From Microvirga zambiensis WSM3693 (GTDB lineage Bacteria > Pseudomonadota > Alphaproteobacteria > Rhizobiales > Beijerinckiaceae): a stretch of DNA of 64,000 nt. Below are positions 35,928 to 46,450 of the stretch, in pieces. A program made the translations under genes and the position numbers. The notes beneath the pieces are model-generated. The model was not told where the DNA came from. It worked only from the letters and a program-made list of their open reading frames with translations, and did no database searches. Positions within the stretch are counted from its first letter, which is position 1; each line of letters begins with the position of its first letter. The stretch lies in the NCBI RefSeq assembly GCF_016735695.1, contig NZ_JAERQD010000003.1, positions 124,001 to 188,000 on the forward strand, in the 5' to 3' direction.

Positions 35928-37217
35928 ATGTCGATGTTGAATTTGACCCGCAGACACCTGATGGCGCTGGCTTCCGCCGCGCTGGTTTCCGGCGCGGTGA
36001 TGGGAACGGCGCAGGCGCAGGAGACCATCAAGGTCGGTGTTCTGCACTCTCTGTCCGGCACGATGGCGATCAGCGAAACGACGCTGAAGGACGTCATGCT
36101 GATGCTCATCGAGGAGCAGAACAAGAAGGGTGGTCTGCTCGGAAAGAAGCTTGAGGCGGTTGTGGTCGATCCGGCCTCCAACTGGCCGCTCTTCGCCGAG
36201 AAGGCCCGTGAGCTGATCAGCCAGAACAAGGTTTCCGCGGTGTTCGGCTGCTGGACCTCCGTGTCGCGCAAGTCCGTGCTGCCGGTGTTCAAGGAACTCA
36301 ACAGCGTCCTCTTCTATCCCGTCCAGTATGAAGGCGAGGAGAGCGAGCGCAACGTGTTCTATACCGGCGCTGCACCGAACCAGCAGGCCATTCCGGCCGT
36401 CGATTATCTCGCCAAGGAGGAGAAGGTCGAGCGCTGGGTTCTCGCCGGCACCGACTATGTCTATCCGCGCACGACCAATAAGATTCTCGAAGCCTATCTG
36501 AAGTCCAAAGGCGTGAAGTCCGAGGACATCATGATCAACTACACGCCTTTCGGCCATTCCGATTGGCAGACCATCGTCGCCGACATCAAGAAGTTCGGAG
36601 CCTCCGGCAAGAAGACCGCCGTCGTCTCCACCATCAACGGCGATGCCAACGTTCCCTTCTACAAGGAGCTCGCCAACCAGGGCGTGAAGGCGACGGATAT
36701 TCCGGTCGTGGCCTTCTCGGTCGGTGAGGAAGAACTCGCCGGCATCGACACCAAGCCGCTCGTCGGCCACTTGGCCGCCTGGAACTACTTCCAGTCCGTC
36801 GAGACGCCCGAGAACAAGGCCTTCATCGAGAAGTGGAAGACCTTCACCAAGAACCCGAAGCGCGTCACCAATGATCCCATGGAAGCGCACGTGATCGGTT
36901 TCAACATGTGGGTGAAGGCAGTGGAGAAGGCGGGCAGCACGGATCCCGACAAGGTGATCGACGCCATCGTCGGCGTCGAGGTCCCGAACCTGACCGGCGG
37001 CACCTCGAAGATGCTCGCCAATCACCACATCACGAAGCCGGTTCTCATCGGCGAGATCAAGGACGACGGGCAGTTCGAGACCGTGTCGCAGACCGACGCG
37101 CTCGTGCCCGGCGATGCCTGGTCCAAGTACCTCGACGGTTCGAAGGACCTGATTGCCGACTGGAAGGACCTCAAGTGCGGCAATTACAACACCGTCACGA
37201 AGAAGTGCGGCGCCTGA
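35928..37217 (+). CDS. urtA: Urea ABC transporter substrate-binding protein
   Basis: Periplasmic binding protein for urea (and possibly short amides), 429 aa. A twin-arginine-like/Sec signal at the N-terminus (LTRRHLMALASAALVSGA) ends near AQAQE. The mature part reads KVGVLHSLSGTMAISE and VFGCWTSVSRKSVLPV, diagnostic of UrtA/AmiC-like proteins. ATG 35928 follows GGGAGAGGAT. First gene of the urt-ure operon behind a sigma-54 promoter; a strong hairpin follows it, which should raise its transcript level over the downstream genes. Confidence 0.96.
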   Translation: MSMLNLTRRHLMALASAALVSGAVMGTAQAQETIKVGVLHSLSGTMAISETTLKDVMLMLIEEQNKKGGLLGKKLEAVVVDPASNWPLFAEKARELISQNKVSAVFGCWTSVSRKSVLPVFKELNSVLFYPVQYEGEESERNVFYTGAAPNQQAIPAVDYLAKEEKVERWVLAGTDYVYPRTTNKILEAYLKSKGVKSEDIMINYTPFGHSDWQTIVADIKKFGASGKKTAVVSTINGDANVPFYKELANQGVKATDIPVVAFSVGEEELAGIDTKPLVGHLAAWNYFQSVETPENKAFIEKWKTFTKNPKRVTNDPMEAHVIGFNMWVKAVEKAGSTDPDKVIDAIVGVEVPNLTGGTSKMLANHHITKPVLIGEIKDDGQFETVSQTDALVPGDAWSKYLDGSKDLIADWKDLKCGNYNTVTKKCGA

Positions 37218-37232
37218 TCGCCTGACGAAAAC

Positions 37233-37260
37233 GAGGACGGCTTGAAAAAGCCGTCCTCGC
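37233..37260 (+). terminator. Intra-operon hairpin after urtA (attenuator or mRNA stabiliser)
   Basis: Perfect 12-bp stem CGAGGACGGCTT/AAGCCGTCCTCG closed by a GAAA tetraloop, 16 bases after the urtA stop. The following CCTTGTCC is a poor U-tract, so partial termination or 3' end protection of urtA mRNA is more likely than full termination. Confidence 0.75.
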
Positions 37261-37286
37261 CTTGTCCTCCGTTCGAAGTTGATTGC

Positions 37287-38876
37287 ATGGCACGCTTGCG
37301 CAGCATTCTGCAGGCATTCGTTCTGCTGACCGGCATGGTGTCCGCCGCCACGGCCGGGCCCTACGAAGACGCATTGCCGAAATTCGCCGCCGACAGCTAT
37401 TCCGACACCGAGGCCGCCATCGGCGCTGTCGCCGGCAGCGGACACCCTCTCGCTCTGAAGCTGGTCGAGACCCTGCGTGACGGGCGGCTGATGATCGCGG
37501 GCAGCCAGGTCTATATCCGCGATGCCGACGGCAAGTCTGTCGATGCCGCAACAGGCCAGGCCGCGGAGCCCGCTGCCGGCGCCAAGGCTGTGCGCCTCAA
37601 CAACCGCGTCCGCCGCGCCATCGAGGCCGCGCTCGGCGGCATGACCCTTCTCAGCCCGGATGCGGGAACCCGGCTCGACGCCGCCCGCGCCGTTTTTCGC
37701 TCGCGCGATGCTGCCGCTCTCCCGACGCTTGAACAAGCCATTGCGAAGGAGAGTGATGGCAACCTGAAGGGAGCGCTCGAGAGCGCCCGTGCCGCGATTC
37801 TTCTCAACAAGGCCGATGCGCCCGCTCCCGAAAAGCTCGCCGCCATCGAAACCCTTCGTGCCCGCGGCGACCAGGACGCCCTCGCGCTTCTCTCAAACCT
37901 GCCCGCCGGCACGCCGACCGAAGTCACCGAGGCTGCTGCCAAGGCCGCGGAGGGGATCCGCAGCCGGCTTGCGCTCTGGAACGCCGTGCAGAATGTCTGG
38001 TACGGCGTGTCCCTCGGTTCCGTTCTCCTGCTTGCGGCCATTGGCCTCTCGATCACCTTCGGCACCATGGGCGTCATCAACATGGCACATGGCGAGATGG
38101 TGATGATCGGGGCCTACACGACCTTCATCGTGCAGGAGCTGATCCGCACGCAGGCACCTTATCTGTTCGGCGCCTCGCTGTTCATTGCCTTGCCGCTCGC
38201 CTTTCTCGTCGCCGGTTTGATCGGCATTCTGATCGAGCGCACGGTCATCCGCTTCCTTTACGGGCGCCCCCTCGAGACGCTACTTGCCACCTGGGGCATC
38301 TCGCTCATTCTGCAGCAGGGCGTGCGCACGATCTTCGGTCCCACCAACCGCGAGGTCGGAACGCCGGCCTGGATGAGCGGTGCGCTGGAGATCGGAGGCT
38401 TGAGCCTCACTTATAACCGCGTCGCCATCGTGATCTTCGCCTTTTCCGTCTTCGCCATCCTCCTGCTCGTGCTGCGCTATACGTCGCTCGGCCTGTTCGT
38501 GCGCGCCGTCACGCAGAACCGGCGCATGGCGGGCTCCATGGGCATTCGCACGAGCCGGATCGATGCGCTCGCCTTCGGCCTGGGCTCAGGCGTCGCCGGC
38601 ATTGCGGGCGTGGCGTTGTCGCAGATCGACAATGTCAGCCCCAATCTCGGGCAGGGCTATATCATCGACAGCTTCATGGTGGTCGTGTTCGGCGGCGTCG
38701 GCAATCTCTGGGGCACGCTTGTCGGCGCCATGACCCTCGGCATCGCGAACAAGCTGCTCGAACCCTATGCCGGCGCCGTGCTCGGCAAAATCGTGCTGCT
38801 CATCGCCATCATCCTCTTCATCCAAAGGCGTCCGCGCGGCCTCTTCGCGCTCAAAGGCAGGGCGGTCGAAGCATGA
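37287..38876 (+). CDS. urtB: Urea ABC transporter permease
   Basis: LivH-type permease, 529 aa. A signal sequence (residues 1-22) leads into a periplasmic helical domain of about 200 aa, the extra region typical of UrtB. The membrane part begins near residue 240 and contains SLGSVLLLAAIGLSITFGTM and GVINMAHGEMVMIG. ATG 37287 gives a clean signal peptide. Its end overlaps the urtC start (ATGA). Confidence 0.95.
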   Translation: MARLRSILQAFVLLTGMVSAATAGPYEDALPKFAADSYSDTEAAIGAVAGSGHPLALKLVETLRDGRLMIAGSQVYIRDADGKSVDAATGQAAEPAAGAKAVRLNNRVRRAIEAALGGMTLLSPDAGTRLDAARAVFRSRDAAALPTLEQAIAKESDGNLKGALESARAAILLNKADAPAPEKLAAIETLRARGDQDALALLSNLPAGTPTEVTEAAAKAAEGIRSRLALWNAVQNVWYGVSLGSVLLLAAIGLSITFGTMGVINMAHGEMVMIGAYTTFIVQELIRTQAPYLFGASLFIALPLAFLVAGLIGILIERTVIRFLYGRPLETLLATWGISLILQQGVRTIFGPTNREVGTPAWMSGALEIGGLSLTYNRVAIVIFAFSVFAILLLVLRYTSLGLFVRAVTQNRRMAGSMGIRTSRIDALAFGLGSGVAGIAGVALSQIDNVSPNLGQGYIIDSFMVVVFGGVGNLWGTLVGAMTLGIANKLLEPYAGAVLGKIVLLIAIILFIQRRPRGLFALKGRAVEA

Positions 38877-40009
38877 CAAAGCGAACTGTGCTCGACCGTC
38901 AGAGCATCGTCGTCCTCTGCCTGTTGGCAGCGGCTGCCATCCTCGTTCCTGTTCTCAACGTCGCGGTGGATCCTGGATCGCCCTTCCACCTGTCCGACCA
39001 TCTGGTGCCGCTGCTCGGTAAATATATCTCTTTCGCGCTGCTCGCCCTGTCGGTCGATCTCATCTGGGGTTTCTGTGGCATTCTCTCGCTTGGCCACGGT
39101 GCCTTCTTCGCGCTCGGTGGGTATGCCATGGGCATGTATCTCATGCGCCAGATCGGGCCGCGCGGCGTCTACGCCGATCCGATCCTTCCCGACTTCATGG
39201 TGTTCCTGAACTGGAAGGAATTGCCTTGGTTCTGGCAGGGCTTCGACTGGTTTCCCTTCGCCATGCTGATGGTTCTGCTCGTTCCGGGAATCCTCGCCTT
39301 CGTGTTCGGCTGGTTCGCCTTCCGCTCGCGTGTCACGGGCGTCTATCTTTCCATCATCACGCAGGCCATGACGTTCGCGCTGATGCTCGCCTTCTTCCGC
39401 AATGACATGGGGTTCGGCGGCAACAATGGCCTCACCGACTTCAAGGATATCCTGGGTTTCCCGATCCAATCGTCATCCACCCGTATCGTCCTCTTCGTCC
39501 TCTCGGTGGCGGCACTTGCCGGCGGCTACCTGCTCTGCCGCTGGGTGGTGACGTCGAAGTTCGGAAAGGTGCTCGTGGCGGTGCGCGACGCCGAAAGCCG
39601 CACACGCTTCCTCGGATACCGGGTCGAGCATTACAAGCTCGCCGTCTTCACGCTCTCGGCGATGCTGGCCGGCGTTGCCGGCGCGCTTTATGTCCCGCAG
39701 GTCGGCATCATCAATCCGAGCGAGTTCGCGCCGGCCAATTCCATCGAGATCGTGATCTGGGTGGCCGTCGGCGGACGCGGCACGCTCGCCGGCCCGATCA
39801 TCGGCGCGCTGTTGGTCAATGCGGGCAAGACCTGGTTCACCGGCATGCTGCCGGAGTTCTGGCTCTTCGCGCTCGGCGGTCTCTTCGTCTTCGTCACGCT
39901 GCTCATGCCGCGCGGCATCCTGGGAGCGGCGAAGGATTTCTGGGAATGGGCGAGACAGCGAATGCGATCGCCCGCCGCGCCCGAGCCCGTCTCTCAGGCG
40001 GCGGAGTAA
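38873..40009 (+). CDS. urtC: Urea ABC transporter permease
   Basis: LivM-type inner-membrane permease, 378 aa, about ten membrane helices. Family motifs: DLIWGFCGILSLGHGAFFALGGYA and the cytoplasmic loop EYKLAVFTLSAMLAG-like stretch (EHYKLAVFTLSA). Pairs with UrtB to form the urea channel. Overlaps urtB by four bases and ends three bases before urtD. Confidence 0.95.
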   Translation: MTKRTVLDRQSIVVLCLLAAAAILVPVLNVAVDPGSPFHLSDHLVPLLGKYISFALLALSVDLIWGFCGILSLGHGAFFALGGYAMGMYLMRQIGPRGVYADPILPDFMVFLNWKELPWFWQGFDWFPFAMLMVLLVPGILAFVFGWFAFRSRVTGVYLSIITQAMTFALMLAFFRNDMGFGGNNGLTDFKDILGFPIQSSSTRIVLFVLSVAALAGGYLLCRWVVTSKFGKVLVAVRDAESRTRFLGYRVEHYKLAVFTLSAMLAGVAGALYVPQVGIINPSEFAPANSIEIVIWVAVGGRGTLAGPIIGALLVNAGKTWFTGMLPEFWLFALGGLFVFVTLLMPRGILGAAKDFWEWARQRMRSPAAPEPVSQAAE

Positions 40010-40012
40010 GCC

Positions 40013-40765
40013 ATGAGCGCACCCATCACGCCCGCCTTGCTCTATCTAGACAATGTCTCAGTGTCCTTCGACGGTTTTCGCGCGCTCAATGCGCTGTCGC
40101 TCGCCGTCGATCACGCCGAGATGCGCGCGATCATCGGACCGAACGGCGCCGGCAAGACCACGATGATGGACGTCATCACCGGCAAGACGAGACCGAACGA
40201 GGGCACCGCCCTGTTCGAGGGAACCCACGATCTCACCGCGCTGGACGAGGCGGCCATTGCGGAACTGGGCATCGGCCGCAAGTTCCAGACGCCCACCGTG
40301 TTCGAGATGCATAATGTCGAAGACAACATTCTTCTTGCGCTCAAGGAGGATCGTTCGCCCTTCGCGACGTTGCTCTCGCGGCGAACGGCGAGGGAGCGCG
40401 AGCGGATCGATGCGCTTCTGGAACGGGTCCGGCTCACCGGCCAGCGTTACCGCAAGGCAGGGGAACTATCCCACGGTCAGAAACAATGGCTCGAGATCGG
40501 CATGCTGCTCGCCCAGCAGCCCAAGCTCCTGCTGATCGATGAACCAGCCGCTGGTATGACGGACCAGGAGACCGCCGATACGGCCGATCTCCTGCGCGAC
40601 ATCGCCAGAACCCAGGCGGTGATCGTGGTGGAGCACGACATGACATTCGTGCGCGACCTCGACGTGAAAGTCACATGTCTTCATGAGGGCTCTGTTCTGG
40701 CCGAGGGAACGCTCGATGCGGTCAGCGCCAACGAGCGTGTGGTGGAGGTCTATCTCGGGCGATGA
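40013..40765 (+). CDS. urtD: Urea ABC transporter ATP-binding protein
   Basis: LivG-type ATPase, 250 aa. Walker A GPNGAGKTTM, signature LSHGQKQWLEIGML, Walker B LLLIDEPAAGM and switch His in VVEHDMTFV. The LSHGQ variant of the LSGGQ signature is usual for UrtD. Overlaps urtE (ATGA). Confidence 0.95.
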   Translation: MSAPITPALLYLDNVSVSFDGFRALNALSLAVDHAEMRAIIGPNGAGKTTMMDVITGKTRPNEGTALFEGTHDLTALDEAAIAELGIGRKFQTPTVFEMHNVEDNILLALKEDRSPFATLLSRRTARERERIDALLERVRLTGQRYRKAGELSHGQKQWLEIGMLLAQQPKLLLIDEPAAGMTDQETADTADLLRDIARTQAVIVVEHDMTFVRDLDVKVTCLHEGSVLAEGTLDAVSANERVVEVYLGR

Positions 40766-41463
40766 CGATGCTTGCAGTCGAAAATCTCTCCCTGCATTAC
40801 GGCGCGGCGCAGGCCCTGCGCGGCGTGTCCGTGTCTGCCTCCCTCGGCGAGGTCACCTGCGTGCTGGGCCGCAACGGCGTCGGCAAGACCTCGCTTCTGC
40901 GCGCGATCGCCGGGCATCGGCCGATATCCGGCGGAAACATCCTCTTTGAGGGCCGCGACATTGCGCGGCTGAAGCCCTTCGAGCGCGCCGCGCTCGGCAT
41001 CGCCTATGTGCCGCAGGGCCGCGAGATCTTTCCGCTCCTCACCGTCAAGGAAAATCTGGAGACCGGCTTTGCGCCGCTGAAGCGTGGCGAAAAGACGATC
41101 CCGGCGGAGGTTTTCGAACTCTTCCCGGTGTTGAAATCCATGCTTGGCCGTCGCGGGGGAGACCTGTCGGGCGGGCAGCAGCAGCAGCTTGCCATCGGGC
41201 GCGCGCTCGTCACGCAGCCGCGCCTCCTCGTGCTCGACGAGCCCACGGAAGGCATTCAGCCCTCGATCATCAAGGATATCGGGCGGGCGATTACCTACTT
41301 GCGTGATCGGAAGGATATGGCCATCCTCCTGGTCGAGCAATATTTCGACTTCGCCCGCGACCTGGCAGACCGGTTTGTGGTGATGGAGCGCGGCGAGATC
41401 GTCCAGCATGGCGACCGCTCGGCGCTTGAGGGAGATGATGTACGTCAGCGCCTGGCCATTTGA
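40762..41463 (+). CDS. urtE: Urea ABC transporter ATP-binding protein
   Basis: LivF-type ATPase, 233 aa. Walker A GRNGVGKTSLL, signature LSGGQQQQLAIGRAL, Walker B LLVLDEPTEGIQPS, and late VEQYFDFA in place of the usual VEQN/VEHD. The EQYFDFA form is typical of UrtE. The coding region overlaps the start of ureD by 26 bases, physically linking transport to urease assembly. Confidence 0.95.
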   Translation: MTMLAVENLSLHYGAAQALRGVSVSASLGEVTCVLGRNGVGKTSLLRAIAGHRPISGGNILFEGRDIARLKPFERAALGIAYVPQGREIFPLLTVKENLETGFAPLKRGEKTIPAEVFELFPVLKSMLGRRGGDLSGGQQQQLAIGRALVTQPRLLVLDEPTEGIQPSIIKDIGRAITYLRDRKDMAILLVEQYFDFARDLADRFVVMERGEIVQHGDRSALEGDDVRQRLAI

Positions 41464-42292
41464 AGCCGCCTCCCAGCTCCCGTCCCCACAACGCCAGCGA
41501 GCCGTCGGTCGTGTTGCATTCAGTGCAACGGAACTCGGCGGCCGCACGCGTCCGGCGCGCATCGAGGAGAGCGGATCCATGCGGATCAGGCTCCCGAAAG
41601 GCGAGGGGTTTGGGATCGACGCGGTTCTCGTCAACACGGCAGGCGGCATCGCCTGCGGCGATCGCTTCTCCGTGGAAATCGAGGCGCGTGCCGGTGCGTC
41701 GGTGACGGTTGCGACGCCGGCCGCCGAGAAGGTCTATCGCTCGGACGGTCCGGTTGCGGAATTGAACGTCAATTTAGCTCTGCACGACAATGCGCGGCTC
41801 GACTGGATTCCGCAGGAAACCATTCTGTTCGATCGGGCGCGTCTCCTGCGGCGGCTCGATGTCCGCATGCCGGAGACGGCGCATCTGACGCTGTTCGAAG
41901 CGGCCGTCTTCGGGCGTGAGGCGAGGGCGGAGCGGATCGAGGACGGCCTGTTCGAGGATCGCTGGCGCATCCGGCGCGGCGATCGACTCATCTATGCCGA
42001 TACGCTGCGACTCGATGGGCCGATTGCCGATCTCCTTAGCAAACCGGTCGTCGGCAGAGGCGCGCGCGCCTTCGCGACCCTGATCCATGTGTCGCCGGAT
42101 GCGGAAGCGCGACTTGATTCTCTGCGCGAAAGCCTTTCATCCATCGCCGGCTGCGATGCCGCGGCCAGCGCCTGGAACGGGCTTCTCGCCGTGCGCTTCT
42201 GCGCCGAGAGGATCGAAGTGCTTCGCAGAGCTGTCATTCCTTTCCTTGTCGCCTTTCGCGGCGAACCTCTGCCTCGCGTCTGGCTCAGCTAG
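41438..42292 (+). CDS. ureD: Urease accessory protein
   Basis: UreD/UreH scaffold that binds apo-urease and forms the tunnel through which UreG-delivered nickel passes, 284 aa. Conserved stretches are NTAGGIACGD, TVATPAAEKVYRS and WIPQETILFDRA. The start at ATG 41438 with GAGGGAG upstream is preferred over the adjacent ATG 41435 or earlier in-frame starts inside urtE. Followed by ureAB after nine bases. Confidence 0.93.
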   Translation: MYVSAWPFEAASQLPSPQRQRAVGRVAFSATELGGRTRPARIEESGSMRIRLPKGEGFGIDAVLVNTAGGIACGDRFSVEIEARAGASVTVATPAAEKVYRSDGPVAELNVNLALHDNARLDWIPQETILFDRARLLRRLDVRMPETAHLTLFEAAVFGREARAERIEDGLFEDRWRIRRGDRLIYADTLRLDGPIADLLSKPVVGRGARAFATLIHVSPDAEARLDSLRESLSSIAGCDAAASAWNGLLAVRFCAERIEVLRRAVIPFLVAFRGEPLPRVWLS

Positions 42293-42301
42293 GGTCGAAC
42301 C

Positions 42302-42922
42302 ATGCAACTCACACCTCGTGAAAAAGACAAGCTCCTGATCGCCATGGCGGCCATGGTCGCGCGCCGCCGGTTGGAACGCGGCGTGAAGCTCAACCATCCT
42401 GAGGCGATCGCGCTCATCACCGACACGGTCGTGGAGGGCGCGCGCGATGGGCGCTCCGTGGCCGAATTGATGGAGGCCGGCGCTCATGTGGTCACTGCCG
42501 ACCAGGTGATGGAAGGCGTTGCGGAGATGATCCACGACGTGCAGGTGGAGGCGACCTTTCCCGATGGTACCAAGCTCGTCACCGTGCATCATCCCATCCG
42601 CGGCGCGGCCTCCAAGGACGTGCCCGGCGAGGTAATGGCGCAGGCGGGCGAGATCATCTTCAACGAAGGCGCCGAGCGCACCGTCCTCACGGTCGCCAAC
42701 ACAGGCGACCGGCCGATCCAGGTCGGCAGCCATTATCATTTCTTCGAGACCAATCCCGCTTTGTCGTTCGACCGGGAGAAAGCGCGCGGCATGCGGCTCG
42801 ACATCGCGCCCGGTACGGCGGTGCGCTTCGAGCCCGGCTCCACGCGCGAGGTCGTGCTCGTGCCGCTTTCCGGCAAACGCGAGGTCTACGGGTTCCGCCA
42901 AGGCGTGATGGGAGCGCTCTGA
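42302..42922 (+). CDS. ureAB: Fused urease gamma-beta subunit
   Basis: 206-aa fusion. Residues 1 to about 100 are the gamma subunit ([31 protein letters not shown]) and about 105-206 the beta subunit ([34 protein letters not shown]). The linker is short. Helicobacter UreA has the same fusion and it also occurs in several Rhizobiales. Its TGA overlaps the ATG of ureC by one base. Confidence 0.95.
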   Translation: MQLTPREKDKLLIAMAAMVARRRLERGVKLNHPEAIALITDTVVEGARDGRSVAELMEAGAHVVTADQVMEGVAEMIHDVQVEATFPDGTKLVTVHHPIRGAASKDVPGEVMAQAGEIIFNEGAERTVLTVANTGDRPIQVGSHYHFFETNPALSFDREKARGMRLDIAPGTAVRFEPGSTREVVLVPLSGKREVYGFRQGVMGAL

Positions 42923-44649
42923 TGTCGAATGCAAGAAAGCCGGCCTCCCTTCCACGCTCCGGCTATGCGGACATGTTCGGTCCGACCAAAGGCGACAAGA
43001 TCCGCCTCGCCGACACCGCCCTCGTGATCGAGGTGGAGAAGGATTTCACAATCTACGGCGAGGAGGTGAAGTTCGGCGGCGGCAAGGTGATCCGCGATGG
43101 CATGGGACAGGCGCAGACCACGCGGGCCGAAGGCGCCGTCGACACGGTCATCACCAATGCGGTCATTCTCGATCATTGGGGCATCGTGAAGGCCGATATC
43201 GGCATCAGGAGCGGGCGGATCGCGGGCATCGGCAAGGCCGGCAATCCGGACGTGCAGCCGAATGTCGACATCATCATCGGGCCTGGCACCGAGATCATCG
43301 CCGGCGAGGGCAAGATCATCACCGCCGGCGGCTTCGACTCGCATATCCACTTCATCTGCCCGCAGCAGATCGAAGAGGCGCTGATGTCGGGCATCACCAC
43401 GATGCTCGGCGGAGGTACCGGCCCTGCGACCGGCACCTTCGCCACCACCTGCACGCCCGGCCCCTGGCACATCGCGCGCATGATCGAGGCGGCGGATGCG
43501 TTCCCGATGAACCTCGCATTCACCGGCAAGGGCAATGCCTCGAAGCCCGGTGCGCTCGAAGAGATGATCCAGGCCGGGGCCTGTGCACTCAAGCTGCACG
43601 AGGATTGGGGCACCACGCCAGCCGCCATCGATTGCTGCCTGTCGGTCGCGGATGCCTACGACATTCAGGTAATGATCCATACCGACACGCTCAACGAATC
43701 CGGCTTCGTGGAGGACACGATCGCGGCGTTCAAGGGCCGCACGATCCATGCCTTCCACACGGAAGGAGCAGGCGGCGGGCACGCGCCTGACATCATCAAG
43801 GTGGCGGGTCTGCCGAATGTTCTGCCGTCCTCCACCAACCCGACGCGGCCCTATACGGTGAACACGATCGACGAGCATCTCGACATGCTCATGGTCTGCC
43901 ATCACCTTTCGCCATCGATCCCGGAGGACCTGGCCTTCGCCGAGAGCCGCATCCGCAAGGAAACCATCGCGGCCGAGGACATCCTGCACGACATCGGCGC
44001 GCTCTCGATGATGTCGTCCGACAGCCAGGCCATGGGGCGCGTGGGCGAGGTCATCATCCGCACCTGGCAGACGGCGCACAAGATGAAGGTGCAGCGCGGC
44101 GCACTGCCGGGCGAGACCGGCGGCAACGACAATTTCCGCGCCCGCCGCTATGTTGCGAAGTACACGATCAACCCGGCCATCGCGCACGGCGTGTCGAGAC
44201 ATATCGGCTCGGTCGAGGTCGGAAAGCTCGCGGATCTCGTCGTCTGGACGCCGGCCTTCTTCGGCGTGAAGCCCGATCTCATCGTCAAGGGCGGTGCCAT
44301 CGCCGCGGCGATGATGGGCGATCCGAATGCCTCGATCCCGACACCGCAGCCGGTCCATTACCGTCCGATGTTCGGCGCCTATGGCAAGGCTCTCGCCTCC
44401 ACATCGCTCACTTTCGTCTCGAAGGTGGCGACGGAGAACGGGCTTGCCGCGAAGCTCGGCGTTCGAAAGCCGCTCGTCGCCGTCGAGAACGTGCGCAGCG
44501 GCATCGGCAAGAAGGACATGATCCACAACGATGCCACGCCCGTGATCGAGGTCGATCCCGAGACCTATGACGTGCGCGCCGACGGCGAGCTGCTCGTCTG
44601 CGAGCCCGCAGAAGTTCTTCCCATGGCCCAACGCTATTTCCTGTTCTGA
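42922..44649 (+). CDS. ureC: Urease alpha subunit
   Basis: Catalytic subunit hydrolysing urea to ammonia and carbamate, 575 aa. The di-nickel site ligands are visible: [11 protein letters not shown] (two His), the carbamylated Lys in [35 protein letters not shown] (two His) and the distal Asp in SSDSQAMGR. The mobile-flap His is in MVCHHLSP. All key residues are present, so it should be active once loaded with nickel. Confidence 0.98.
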   Translation: MSNARKPASLPRSGYADMFGPTKGDKIRLADTALVIEVEKDFTIYGEEVKFGGGKVIRDGMGQAQTTRAEGAVDTVITNAVILDHWGIVKADIGIRSGRIAGIGKAGNPDVQPNVDIIIGPGTEIIAGEGKIITAGGFDSHIHFICPQQIEEALMSGITTMLGGGTGPATGTFATTCTPGPWHIARMIEAADAFPMNLAFTGKGNASKPGALEEMIQAGACALKLHEDWGTTPAAIDCCLSVADAYDIQVMIHTDTLNESGFVEDTIAAFKGRTIHAFHTEGAGGGHAPDIIKVAGLPNVLPSSTNPTRPYTVNTIDEHLDMLMVCHHLSPSIPEDLAFAESRIRKETIAAEDILHDIGALSMMSSDSQAMGRVGEVIIRTWQTAHKMKVQRGALPGETGGNDNFRARRYVAKYTINPAIAHGVSRHIGSVEVGKLADLVVWTPAFFGVKPDLIVKGGAIAAAMMGDPNASIPTPQPVHYRPMFGAYGKALASTSLTFVSKVATENGLAAKLGVRKPLVAVENVRSGIGKKDMIHNDATPVIEVDPETYDVRADGELLVCEPAEVLPMAQRYFLF

Positions 44650-44650
44650 C

Positions 44651-45124
44651 ATGATCCGCGCCACATCCATCATTCGCCGTGAAGCCGTCGATCAGGACCG
44701 CATCGTCGATGTGATCACCCTCGACCATGGCGACCGACACCGCCGCCGCATCCTGCTCAACGCGGACGGCGGCACCGCCTTCCTCCTCGACCTCGACAAG
44801 GCCGATGTTCTCGAGGATGGCGATGCAGTCCTGCTCGACAGCGGCTGGCTCGTCGAGGTGAAGGCCGCACCTGAGCGCCTCGTCGAGATCAGGACCGACG
44901 ATTCCCTCGATCTGTTGACGCTCGCCTGGCATATCGGCAACCGGCATGTGCCTGCTGAGATTACGCGCGAGGCGATCTACATCGGCTACGACCATGTGCT
45001 CGTCGACATGCTGGTCGGCCTCGGCGCCAGGGTTGAGATCGTCGAGCGCCCGTTCCGTCCCGTGCGTGGGGCCTACCACCATCACGAGCATGGAGGTCAT
45101 CACCATGGACACGGTCATGGATGA
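44651..45124 (+). CDS. ureE: Urease accessory protein, nickel metallochaperone
   Basis: Delivers nickel to the UreDFG-urease complex. 157 aa: N-terminal peptide-binding domain and C-terminal metal-binding domain with WHIGNRHVPAEI and the nickel His in YDHVLVDML. The last 17 residues hold nine His ([16 protein letters not shown]), a nickel-storing tail. ATG 44651 is directly after the ureC stop. Confidence 0.94.
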   Translation: MIRATSIIRREAVDQDRIVDVITLDHGDRHRRRILLNADGGTAFLLDLDKADVLEDGDAVLLDSGWLVEVKAAPERLVEIRTDDSLDLLTLAWHIGNRHVPAEITREAIYIGYDHVLVDMLVGLGARVEIVERPFRPVRGAYHHHEHGGHHHGHGHG

Positions 45125-45814
45125 GGCCGTGGCGAATCCACTGCTCAACGAGAGATCGTCCGCGATTCTGCCGCTCTTCGCATGGCTGTCGCCGTCCTAT
45201 CCCGTCGGCTGCTATGCCTATTCGCACGCGCTCGAATGGGCGGTTGAGGCAGGCGATGTGACCGACGAGGCGACGCTAGTCGCCTGGCTCGCCGATCTGC
45301 TCAAGCTGGGTTTCGGGCGCAACGATGCCATTCTCCTGAGCCACGCCTATCACGCGGTTCAGGTGCGCGACAGGGCCGCTCTCGAAGAGGTCAACGAGCT
45401 GGCACTGGCGCTCTCGCCGTCGTCGGAGCTCTACCTCGAAACGAGCCAGCAGGGGCGCAGCTTTCTCGACGCGACGCTTGCAGCATGGCCATCGCCGCGC
45501 CTGATCGCACTTGAAGGCGATGTGGCCTTTCCCGTCGCAATCGGCATGGCTGCTGCGGCGCATGATATTCCGCTTGCGGTCACGTGCGAGGCCTACCTGT
45601 TCGGTCTCGTGCAGACGCTCGTCTCTGCCGCGATCCGCCTCGCTCCCATCGGTCAGACGGCCGGCATCCGCGTCTCTGCTGCGCTCGCCGGCACCGTGCG
45701 CGAGATCGCAGGGCAGGGGATGCAACTCACGCTCGACGATATCGGCGGCGCGACCTTCCGCGCCGATCTCGGCTCGTTCCATCACGAAAATCAGTATACG
45801 AGGCTCTTCCGCTC

Positions 45815-45818
<4 letters not shown>
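45105..45818 (+). CDS. ureF: Urease accessory protein
   Basis: Gatekeeper protein that joins UreD and UreG in nickel insertion, 237 aa. Motifs: [32 protein letters not shown] and [17 protein letters not shown] 45105 is preferred because GGAGG lies eight bases upstream; it overlaps the His-rich end of ureE by 20 bases. Confidence 0.93.
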
Positions 45819-46438
<620 letters not shown>

Positions 46439-46450
46439 GGGGAGTCCATC

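Noticed and set aside
35322-37736. 804-codon open frame antisense to urtA and its flanks
   Set aside because: It crosses the 3' end of glgA2, the sigma-54 promoter, all of urtA and the urtB start, with no recognisable domain. The sense genes are unmistakable.
42886-44673. 595-codon open frame antisense to ureC
   Set aside because: Fully antisense to a gene with every catalytic residue of urease; no domain in the antisense product.
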